Positions 37,292 to 44,217 of a stretch of DNA of 44,217 nt are shown here, piece after piece (position 1 is the first letter of the stretch; every line of letters begins with the position of its first letter). The notes under the pieces were generated by a model. That model saw only the letters and a program-made list of their open reading frames with translations, ran no database searches and was not told where the DNA came from. Made by a program: the position numbers and the translations under genes. This DNA comes from a virus. Location of the stretch: positions 1-44,217 of IMG/VR virus record IMGVR_UViG_3300034022_000291; one strand, 5' to 3'.

Positions 37292-39589
37292 TTATAGGGT
37301 GCAAGCTCCACTGGAGCAGTTATCTACTTCTTCTGGTTGTGTTTCTGGCTCTACTTTTTTAACTTCGGTGGCTGAACCAAGCACAGTTTGTGTGTCACCA
37401 TCGAATGTGTTTGTGTAATAAAGATTTTTGATGCCGTATTTGTAAGCGAGGAGAATATCACGAACAAGTTCTGTTTGTGGCGGAACTTTGTTTGGATAAG
37501 CTGCTGTATTATAATACAGGTTAGTTGACATACTCATATCAACGAACTTTTGAATTGCGGCGGCGACTTTAAGATAACCGTCATTGCTTGGCATTTCAGA
37601 AGCGATTGTGTAGTGCTGTTTATGCTCTTTAATATTTGGCACGACAACCGAAATAACTCCAGACTTAGAACGCTTGAACGAAATAAGAGAACGAGGAGGC
37701 TCAATACCATTTGTTGAAGACTGAATTACGGAGCTAGATTCAACAGGCATAATCGCCGTCAAAGTACTGTGACGCATACCGTGTTGGGCGATTTCTTTAC
37801 GAAGACCTTCCCAATCGAAATGAAGTTTCTCCGTCACGAACTCATCGACGTTCTTGCAGTAAGTATCAATCGGCAAGATGCCTTGAGAGAATTTGGTCAG
37901 ATGGAACTTCTCGCACTTACCTTTTTCTTTAGCGACTTCAACAGAGGCTTTGATAAGATTATAACTAACAGATTCCATAAGCGCGGCTACCTTATTAGGA
38001 GCTTGCTTATCAAAATACTTCATTTCGCGTTTAGCTAACCAAGCGGCCAAATTGGTTACGCCAACACCAAGACTGCGACGTTTCTTGGCAAAGTTTTCGG
38101 CAGCAGGAACAAAGTAGTTTTGATGGTCGATCAATTCTTCAAGCATACGAACGATAACATCGCATACTGATTCCATTTCATCTTCCGAGATTTCCAGAAG
38201 ATTAACGGCAGAAAGGATGCAGACGCCGATTTCGCCGTCTTTATCATTAACGTCTTTGATTGCAGTTAAAGGATGGTTAACTTCCAAGCAGAGGTTAGCA
38301 GTATCAACTTGTTCAGTCCAAGAACCATGAGAGTTAGCATGGTCAACATTCATCAAGTAAATGCGGCCAGTCTCAACGCGTTCTTTAGAGAACAAAAAAA
38401 GAAGATCTCTGGCATTAACTACCTTTTTAAATTTAATTTTATTGTTCTTTTCGGCGGCTTCGTAAAGTTCTTTGAAGCCTTCCATACCAAAGTTATTCCA
38501 CAATTCAGGAGCTTCATGGTACGAGAAAAGGGTAACTGTCTTATTGGACATGGCGCGATCATAGAACAAACGATCAAAGCCAATGCAGTAATCGAGCTTA
38601 CGAACGCGATTATCGTCTGTGCCAGCGTTGTTCTTTAAAACCATAATGTCTTCAATGTCGTGATGGAACCACGCAACATTAACGGTTGCAGAGCCGCCAC
38701 GGATGCCGTTTTGATGGCACGACTTAACGGTGGACTCAAACATCTTCAAGAACGGAATTGGGCCAGTATGACTGACCATGCCGCCTTTAACTGGGCTATT
38801 TACGGCGCGAATACGGCTGATATTCATGCCAATACCGTAACGGTTGGCGGTAGCTAGGCCAACGGCGGTATTATTACCGAAAATCGAATCTAATGTATCG
38901 TCAACAGTGAACAAAGCGCACGAAGCGTAAGATTTCAAAGTTGTGCGAACGCCCGCCATAATTGGCGTAGGAAGATTGATCTTGTGTTGGCTAAAGTAAT
39001 TGTAGGCACGTTTAACGTACTGGAGTCTGTTTGAGCTATAATTCTTAAACAGAGTCATAGCAATAAGCATATAAGCAAATTGCGGTGTTTCGTAGATTTT
39101 CTTCGTAGTGCGGTTTTGAACTAAGTATTTCTCGCACAACTGTTTAATACCAGCATAAGTGAACGAAAAATCACGGTCATGTTTTAAATACTCGTCGATC
39201 TTATGGAACTCTCTTTCATCGTACCACTTAAGAATCTCAGCATCATAAATGCCCGAATTAATGTTTTCCTTTACGAAATCAATAAGTTTTGGCGCGTTTC
39301 TGCCACCCCAAACTTCTTTACGAAGCTGATAGTTTTGCAAACGAGAAGCAACGTATTGATACTGAGGCTTTTCCTCGGAAATAAGATTAGCGGCAGACTC
39401 GATCAAAGTATTGTGAACATCTTTGGAAGATATTCCGTCAAAGAAAGATAGGTTTGCATTGATGCCAACTTCCTCAAAAGAAGTATTGCTAATACCCTCG
39501 CAAGCCCAAGCTAAAACTTTATTGATTTTGTCAGCATCGAATTTTTCAACTTCGCCGCTTCTTTTCTTTACATTCATTAATTTTTTCAT
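37292..39589 (-). CDS. nrdA: Class Ia ribonucleotide reductase, alpha subunit
   Basis: A 765-residue protein close to E. coli NrdA (761). An N-terminal ATP-cone (about 5-90) provides allosteric activity control. Active-site residues: C224 (YASCALF), N432-C434-E436 (NLCLE), C457 (GVCILSAVN); the Y-Y pair (NLYYN) transfers the radical and the C-terminal CSSGAC (C758, C763) is re-reduced by thioredoxin/glutaredoxin. No intron or intein interrupts it. It supplies dNDPs for phage DNA synthesis and is followed directly by nrdB. Confidence 0.96.
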   Translation of the reverse strand: MKKLMNVKKRSGEVEKFDADKINKVLAWACEGISNTSFEEVGINANLSFFDGISSKDVHNTLIESAANLISEEKPQYQYVASRLQNYQLRKEVWGGRNAPKLIDFVKENINSGIYDAEILKWYDEREFHKIDEYLKHDRDFSFTYAGIKQLCEKYLVQNRTTKKIYETPQFAYMLIAMTLFKNYSSNRLQYVKRAYNYFSQHKINLPTPIMAGVRTTLKSYASCALFTVDDTLDSIFGNNTAVGLATANRYGIGMNISRIRAVNSPVKGGMVSHTGPIPFLKMFESTVKSCHQNGIRGGSATVNVAWFHHDIEDIMVLKNNAGTDDNRVRKLDYCIGFDRLFYDRAMSNKTVTLFSYHEAPELWNNFGMEGFKELYEAAEKNNKIKFKKVVNARDLLFLFSKERVETGRIYLMNVDHANSHGSWTEQVDTANLCLEVNHPLTAIKDVNDKDGEIGVCILSAVNLLEISEDEMESVCDVIVRMLEELIDHQNYFVPAAENFAKKRRSLGVGVTNLAAWLAKREMKYFDKQAPNKVAALMESVSYNLIKASVEVAKEKGKCEKFHLTKFSQGILPIDTYCKNVDEFVTEKLHFDWEGLRKEIAQHGMRHSTLTAIMPVESSSVIQSSTNGIEPPRSLISFKRSKSGVISVVVPNIKEHKQHYTIASEMPSNDGYLKVAAAIQKFVDMSMSTNLYYNTAAYPNKVPPQTELVRDILLAYKYGIKNLYYTNTFDGDTQTVLGSATEVKKVEPETQPEEVDNCSSGACTL

Positions 39590-39661
39590 ATTGAAACCAA
39601 AATAGGTAAGATAATTTACAGGTTAAACAGACGTTAATTTTAAACAAAATCCTTTAAGAAA

Positions 39662-40132
39662 CTATTTGTAGTTCTTAACGAAATTGAGTGTATCCACATT
39701 GAATCCATTGTTCATATAAAACATCTGGACTCTAGGGTCGCCGCCATGACTAATGTAGGAACAGTTTAAGAAGTCAAGGTCTTTTTGCAGAATAAATTCT
39801 TCTACGGCAGAAATTACCTTAATACCGTCAAAAGAAGACTTTCCGCAAGTAACCCAAATGATTTCTTGCACACCTTTTCTGCCGCTCACCCAATCGGACG
39901 AGACGTAGCCAGCGAAAATAGAATTAGGCTTTCCATCCCTGAAATAAACAAAGAAAACAGCGTCATCTTTGAGGTTGAGCAGAGCGGTAACTAACCTATC
40001 TTTTAGGTAGTCTAAATTCCACTCTGCTCCCCAATGTTTTTGAATCTTGCAGATGTTTTGCACCCGCTCGGTCAAAGACATTTCATCAAGAATGGCTTTA
40101 AGCTCAGAAGCTTTGACGATTCTCTTGACCAT
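39662..40132 (-). CDS. GNAT-like protein
   Basis: A 156-residue alpha/beta protein (AVFFVYFRDGKPNSIFAGYV; VQEIIWVTCGKSSFDGIKV; VQMFYMNNGFNVDT). The last segment, F-Y-M-N-N-G-F, is typical of the GNAT C-terminal Y-x-x-x-G-F. The acetyl-CoA loop is not clear. Related in plan, not closely in sequence, to the gene at 23599-24081. It starts 1 nt after the upstream stop. Confidence 0.5.
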   Translation of the reverse strand: MVKRIVKASELKAILDEMSLTERVQNICKIQKHWGAEWNLDYLKDRLVTALLNLKDDAVFFVYFRDGKPNSIFAGYVSSDWVSGRKGVQEIIWVTCGKSSFDGIKVISAVEEFILQKDLDFLNCSYISHGGDPRVQMFYMNNGFNVDTLNFVKNYK

Positions 40133-40133
40133 A

Positions 40134-40913
40134 TTAGATAAACTTAATTAAGGCGCGAGCTTCTTTAACTGGAATATCGGTCCAAGTCTTCCATTTAGAA
40201 GCGTCTTCGTTACGATATGTTTCGGATTTCCAAAGACTGCGTAAGAAAGTTTTGAAGCTTTCAAATTCGTCGCCACCAGAGTTGTGTTCGGAGTCTCTGA
40301 ATTTATTCTTTAAAACTCCTTGCGGCGTAATATCGCTAGATTGTTCACTGGCAACGATAACTTTGCCAGAACCTTTCTTGTCGATTTCATCTTCACCAAC
40401 GATATGAATACCAAGATAATTACGAACTGCGCGGACGAAAGCGCGATTAGCTGCGATAGTTTCTAAAAACTTTTGGCCAAAACCGTCGGTATTTTCAGAT
40501 GTAGCGTTAGCGACATCCATGTAAGAACAAGCTTCCCAACTATCTTCGCCAGCAATTTGATTGGTGCTTTCAAAATTAGAAATCCAATCTACGGAACATA
40601 CAGCAACTACATAATCTTTTTCGAGTTTAGGGAAAGTATAATAAATCCTGCTATAACCACGAAGTTTGGCGACTTCTTTAATTCCCGAAAGCTTGATCAG
40701 AAGCTTATTATCTTCTAATCCTTCGATAGAATCTGGAACTGGTTTACCAAAACGCTCAAATGCGCCTCTATTTGGATAGAGATGCGCTGGCTTGACCATA
40801 GCTCGCCAGTTGACGGAGCCATCTTGATTGAAAATATAATCTACGTTTTTTAACAACCCTCGTTCATCACGATTGGTCGGCTTGTTGAATGGTTTTGTGT
40901 TTGAATCGTTCAT
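40134..40913 (-). CDS. Possible single-strand annealing/recombination protein
   Basis: A 259-residue protein. The middle (about 70-110) is a beta domain, and FLETIAANRAFVRAVRNYLGI (about 148-168, shown in part) resembles the A-E-x-R-A-x-x-R-A-[LV]-R helix of phage annealing proteins (Erf, Sak and RecT-like). A charged linker and a small helical C-terminal domain follow. The assignment rests on that one helix and is weak. Its first 47 nt overlap the end of the GT9-like gene, a long overlap for this genome. Confidence 0.35.
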   Translation of the reverse strand: MNDSNTKPFNKPTNRDERGLLKNVDYIFNQDGSVNWRAMVKPAHLYPNRGAFERFGKPVPDSIEGLEDNKLLIKLSGIKEVAKLRGYSRIYYTFPKLEKDYVVAVCSVDWISNFESTNQIAGEDSWEACSYMDVANATSENTDGFGQKFLETIAANRAFVRAVRNYLGIHIVGEDEIDKKGSGKVIVASEQSSDITPQGVLKNKFRDSEHNSGGDEFESFKTFLRSLWKSETYRNEDASKWKTWTDIPVKEARALIKFI

Positions 40914-42069
40914 CTTTTATAATGTGGAAGTGATCTAATTCCTCCCAGAAGACAGGGTCATCTACGACTTTCGCCAATCTGTCAAGCTTTGGTTGATTAT
41001 TTTTCCAAGCTAACTTACTGGCGAATACTTTTTCTTCTGAAAGAATTATCTTTTCAGAGGAAAACAAACACGTTTCATCTATCATGTCAATAGCTTTTAC
41101 GGATTTTTTATCGAAAGCTTCATCTTTCTCTAAACCAAAATCAAAAAATTTCTCCGCCAACATTCCCCAATTCTCATCATCTTTGGCAATTAAATCAATT
41201 TTAATTCCAAGTGATTTAACGTCCTTGAGATATTCAAGCGTAATTGAATCGTTGGCGATAACTGTGATGCCGTGAATCTTAGATTTGATTGCCTCAATAA
41301 TGTTGATTGGAATTTCTTTATTGGTGATGATGTTGAGAAAACTAATCGAAGCTAAACGAATAAGATTAGTTTCAGAGTAATGGTAATCCATTCTTATGTT
41401 GCAAATCTTGTCTTTAATGACCGCCGGAGCCATGAGAGAGTCGGGAACGATCTCAATCATTGGTTTGTGGTAAAAAGCCCCAATGTGCAGAGTTTTTACT
41501 TTATCAAGATCATTCTTGACTCCAAGTTGATCTAAAGCGGCTTTTGCGACTACCTCTGGCATGAAGGTGTTAATCTTCTTGTTTTCTTCTGTAAGCGAAA
41601 AGGATGGCTTGCCGTGAGTCTTCCAGTCAACTTCAAGCAGCGTTTGGTATTCAGGGTCGCCCCAAAACGGCTTGCAGTTTTGAGCGTAACAATAAGGATA
41701 CATTGCCACGATCTTTTTGTTGTAATGGCCAGCAAAGTGAGCGGATAAGCTGTCGATGCCAAGGTAAAGCGAAGAATTCTTAATCAAGTACGCTAATTGG
41801 GGTAAAGAGGTTTTCCCCCTTAAATCCATATCTACTGAATTAACTGGCTGGTCGGACTCGATTCCAACATGAATGATTTTGTAATCAGTTGTGTATTCTT
41901 TGATATGCGCGAATACTTTTGTCCAGTAATCGTACTGACGTGAATTACCTTTGCCGCTAGTTTGGAATACGATGTATTTATCAACAGCTAAAGGATAGTA
42001 GGATTCATTGACGAATGGCTCGTCAATATAAACGCCGCAAGATAGTGCGTAACGATTAAGTAAGTGCAT
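40867..42069 (-). CDS. GT9-like glycosyltransferase, C-terminal half
   Basis: A 400-residue protein. Residues 30-140 match the second half of family 9 glycosyltransferases (heptosyltransferase type): YIVFQTSGKG, DLRGKTSLPQLAYLIKNSS (82-100) and the donor-binding GIDSLSAHFAG (103-113). The N-terminal half of GT9 is missing here but is present at the end of the upstream gene, in another frame. The frame stays open upstream of the ATG. The remaining 230 residues are of unknown fold. It overlaps the upstream gene by 14 nt. Confidence 0.72.
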   Translation of the reverse strand: MHLLNRYALSCGVYIDEPFVNESYYPLAVDKYIVFQTSGKGNSRQYDYWTKVFAHIKEYTTDYKIIHVGIESDQPVNSVDMDLRGKTSLPQLAYLIKNSSLYLGIDSLSAHFAGHYNKKIVAMYPYCYAQNCKPFWGDPEYQTLLEVDWKTHGKPSFSLTEENKKINTFMPEVVAKAALDQLGVKNDLDKVKTLHIGAFYHKPMIEIVPDSLMAPAVIKDKICNIRMDYHYSETNLIRLASISFLNIITNKEIPINIIEAIKSKIHGITVIANDSITLEYLKDVKSLGIKIDLIAKDDENWGMLAEKFFDFGLEKDEAFDKKSVKAIDMIDETCLFSSEKIILSEEKVFASKLAWKNNQPKLDRLAKVVDDPVFWEELDHFHIIKDERFKHKTIQQADQS

Positions 42070-43972
42070 TTCTAGAAAGTAGATTGAATTGAATTTTGTC
42101 TATACCGTTGTGTTGGTAGTCGTAGTTTTTTTGCGTGCCTAGATGCGGCAAAAATGTAATGTCGAAATAGCCGTCGCCTTTAGCGTGACCTTCCATAGTC
42201 AATAAGTTTTCCATCGCAGGAGTAAACTGGATAACCTTGTGGATATAAGGATTGCCATTCAGAAGATCATTAAACTCTGGTTTCGTTGCAAAGTAAATGT
42301 TATACTCTGGATAAAGCTCTTTGATAGAAGGCAGCAACGAAGTGCTCATGAAAACATCTCCTGCGCTTTGCGGCATAACAAACAAGATGCGTCTGCCAAC
42401 ATCGTCTTTACTTAAAAGATCAGAAAGCTCAATCTTGCTGTTCTGCTGGTTCTCTTTCATAGCTACATTTTTAAAGTAAGCTAAGATTTGATCTCTTGTG
42501 ACGCCTTTATTAAGTTGAGAGATCCAAGTTTTAAGACCATCATCATTTTCATCCACAGTCATTCTGAGAATGTTCTTATACAGATCAATTACCCAAGCTA
42601 CATTGTCTTCTGTTTCTAATGGAACGTGATTTGGGTTACGAGGTACGAAGTCGTCTTCAAAATTCCACTCAACTGCTGGAGCATTGTCAATGATCGCTTC
42701 TAATTGTTTGCCGATTACTTCCGCAGAAAGGTTTTCGATAACGAATTTTCTAGCCTTCTTGCCCATTACTAGACGTTTTTCAAGAGGCATTTTGTAAACC
42801 CTCTCAATCTTTTCTGAGATAGACTCAGGAAGAGTGGTCGCCTTGATAAAGTTAGTGCCCGGTTCGTAGTATGGCTTCCAGCTAAGAGGCATACCGCCGC
42901 TTTCTTCCGTAGAAAAGTCTTCGCCGCACGAATAGTTGGTGACCAGAGTAATTAAACCAGTGAGTTTAGCTTCTGTAACAGGAATTTCTTGACCACCGCT
43001 GGTAAACGGATGGCAATAAACATCCATCAAGTTATAAATCTCGTTCAACTGTTCTTCGCTGACTCCATTTGTGATGTTAGTTGTCTCAACAGTGTCTTTA
43101 CCGTCGCAGTATTTGCACGCAATCTTTTGACCAGAGAACTTTTTGATCTCGTACTGTTTGCATTTCTTGCAGAAGTAAGTTGTGAGAACGTCATCGTTGC
43201 TAATCTCGTTGTCTTTGATGAGCTTGGCGATGTCCCAGCCTTCTCCCCAGTGGGTATGAAGCAGCAATTTAGCTTTAGACTTTGGATTATCTTGCTTAAA
43301 CTTTTTAAAACCTTGAATCAGATTTGGAACGCTCTTGCGAAGTTGATTTCTGAATACGAAACCAATGATAAATTCATCAGATAGCCCAAACTCTTTTCTG
43401 AGAGCTACTCTATCTTCTTCTTTTAAACGAAAGAACGAAGATGTTTCTGTTGAACCTCTAAGTGTTTTGATTGATCCTTTTGGATGCCCAAGACGTTCAG
43501 CTTCTTTGCCAGCGAACGATGCCCAAGCGTAGTAATGATTAACTTTGGGAATAATTTTGATCGCATCTTGGTAAAGAGGAAGCGAATCAAGAGTCGTCCA
43601 TACCATACAGTTCTTATTCCACCACTTCTTTTCTGTAAGTGGGGTTAAAGCCCAAATATCTTCGATACCAATATAGAAGTCTGGTTTGACTTCTTTCATT
43701 AAAGTATCTATTTCATGCAATCCGTAACTAACAGAGCGCAATTTTCCTTGGTCAGAAGCGATAGATTGAACTACCGCTGGTTCAGGCATAGTGCCAACGC
43801 CCTTCCAAGGAAGAGTCTTTAGTTCGTCGGCGTCTTTATATTTAGTATTCGCAAATTCAACGAGGTTATATTTACCAGTCTTGTATAGGTAACGAAGAAC
43901 ATTCTTCATGTTCTTGCCGAAACCAGTAAAAATGCGACTGCTGTTGCTATGGAATACTACTGTTTTTTTCAT
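42056..43972 (-). CDS. Multidomain glycosyltransferase: GT4-like, zinc ribbon, DUF4214-like, GT9 N-terminal half
   Basis: A 638-residue protein. Residues 1-430 are a GT-B transferase: IFTGFGKNMKNVL at the start, GFVFRNQLRKSVPNLIQGF (204-222), and the donor site TSGGQEIPVTEA (324-335). A four-cysteine zinc ribbon (C268, C271, C286, C289) is inserted in the second domain. Residues 456-500 look like DUF4214 (VIDLYKNILRM, GLKTWISQL). Residues 526-638 are the first half of a GT9 enzyme (RRILFVMPQSAGDVFMSTS, LLPSIKELYPEYNIYFATK), which then runs out of frame. The original product was probably a single protein of about 1040 residues. Confidence 0.75.
   Translation of the reverse strand: MKKTVVFHSNSSRIFTGFGKNMKNVLRYLYKTGKYNLVEFANTKYKDADELKTLPWKGVGTMPEPAVVQSIASDQGKLRSVSYGLHEIDTLMKEVKPDFYIGIEDIWALTPLTEKKWWNKNCMVWTTLDSLPLYQDAIKIIPKVNHYYAWASFAGKEAERLGHPKGSIKTLRGSTETSSFFRLKEEDRVALRKEFGLSDEFIIGFVFRNQLRKSVPNLIQGFKKFKQDNPKSKAKLLLHTHWGEGWDIAKLIKDNEISNDDVLTTYFCKKCKQYEIKKFSGQKIACKYCDGKDTVETTNITNGVSEEQLNEIYNLMDVYCHPFTSGGQEIPVTEAKLTGLITLVTNYSCGEDFSTEESGGMPLSWKPYYEPGTNFIKATTLPESISEKIERVYKMPLEKRLVMGKKARKFVIENLSAEVIGKQLEAIIDNAPAVEWNFEDDFVPRNPNHVPLETEDNVAWVIDLYKNILRMTVDENDDGLKTWISQLNKGVTRDQILAYFKNVAMKENQQNSKIELSDLLSKDDVGRRILFVMPQSAGDVFMSTSLLPSIKELYPEYNIYFATKPEFNDLLNGNPYIHKVIQFTPAMENLLTMEGHAKGDGYFDITFLPHLGTQKNYDYQHNGIDKIQFNLLSRNALT
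42082..42097. repeat. Short ATTCA direct repeat at the GT9 frame break
   Basis: On the minus strand the sequence reads AAAATTCAATTCAATC, two ATTCA units and a partial third. One extra 5-nt unit would join the two glycosyltransferase frames. Confidence 0.55.
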
Positions 43973-44217
43973 TTGACCTCAAAGCGGAAAGATTCAGCGA
44001 GATAGCTTTCAAGAAACTGCGCGAGAAGTTCGGCTTCTCCCAGTTCAAGACCAATAGAAAACTGCTGCTCGCCACGTTTGATGCTGAAAGAGAAAGCGGA
44101 GCCGCCGCTTTTCTTTTCGTAAGGCCCAAACATAATCGAGGTTGTTGAGCCTTGATAAACATGGACTGTGCTGAATTTAGTTTCTTTGCGAACAGCGCGA
44201 ATGATAGACGCTGCTTC
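43969..44217 (-). CDS. Hypothetical protein, 5' end outside the window
   Basis: The last 82 codons of a leftward gene cut by the window edge, read as EAASIIRAVRKE... to ...FRFEVK and a TGA that overlaps the next ATG (ATGA). The visible part has a beta-strand pair around STTSIMFGPYEKKSGG and a helical end. No family recognised; another frame in the same stretch is a shadow. Confidence 0.65.
   Translation of the reverse strand, partial: EAASIIRAVRKETKFSTVHVYQGSTTSIMFGPYEKKSGGSAFSFSIKRGEQQFSIGLELGEAELLAQFLESYLAESFRFEVK

Noticed and set aside
37292-39589. Intein or group I intron in nrdA, common in phages
   Set aside because: The protein is continuous and of normal length with all catalytic residues in place.
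43947-44162. A 71-aa protein near the right edge
   Set aside because: Shadow of the partial gene at 43969-44217, which has the better composition and an ATGA junction with the next gene.
1-44217. CRISPR arrays, insertion sequences, integrase or attachment sites
   Set aside because: No regularly spaced repeats, transposase motifs or integrase-like proteins were seen on either strand.

Overview
The window reads as part of a large, low-GC tailed-phage genome (Caudoviricetes), not a bacterial chromosome. The tail-tip genes come in lambda order (L-, K-, I- and J-like). rIIA- and rIIB-like genes, three tRNA genes with encoded CCA, a class I ribonucleotide reductase, an HNH endonuclease and dozens of short, tightly packed unknown genes are also typical of phages. 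The tail-tip set implies a siphovirus-like flexible tail. The outer-membrane lipoprotein CsgG implies a Gram-negative host. Few start codons have a clear Shine-Dalgarno sequence, and several promoter-like sites end only 7-11 nt before an ATG.

Layout. 37-5101 (leftward): small phage genes, tRNA-Leu(UAA) with an HNH gene running into it, tRNA-Thr(UGU), a DUF1599-type protein, and one lone rightward gene (3874-4137). 5103-8328: rIIB- and rIIA-like genes with their own promoter. 8387-10448: two unknown genes, a UvdE-type DNA repair enzyme and a PD-(D/E)XK-like nuclease. 10449-11083: tRNA-Gly(UCC) and about 375 nt of non-coding sequence rich in pairable arms, a candidate structured RNA. 11084-14457: accessory genes including a tandem duplicate pair, a FlbD-like protein and a macrodomain-like protein. 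14541-14792: a second lone rightward gene.

14793-19978 is the most unusual block: five coupled genes for CsgF-like, CsgG-like and curlin-like proteins, a FecR-domain protein and a CHASE2/class III nucleotide cyclase. It looks like a curli export system joined to a sensor-cyclase, carried on a phage. 19990-24081 continues the same strand with unknown genes, a glycosyltransferase-like protein, a cytidine-deaminase-like enzyme, a secreted small protein and a GNAT-like protein. An overlapping divergent promoter at about 24090-24118 separates this leftward block from the rightward tail block.

24112-36235 (rightward): tail tip. The L-like protein has a PA14-like domain between its two cysteine pairs. 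The K-like protein is a bare JAMM domain. The I-like protein is 1027 aa and carries another PA14-like domain. J is divided over separate genes and has a von Willebrand A-like insertion. 36232-39589: NrdB and NrdA. 39662-44217: a GNAT-like protein, a possible annealing protein, and a multidomain glycosyltransferase whose GT9 part is split by a frameshift at a short direct repeat.

How the parts may work together (inference): RNR and the deaminase supply nucleotides, UvdE and the nuclease act on DNA, the glycosyltransferases and decorated tail tip deal with surface glycans, and the curli/cyclase block would change the surface or signalling state of the infected or lysogenic host.
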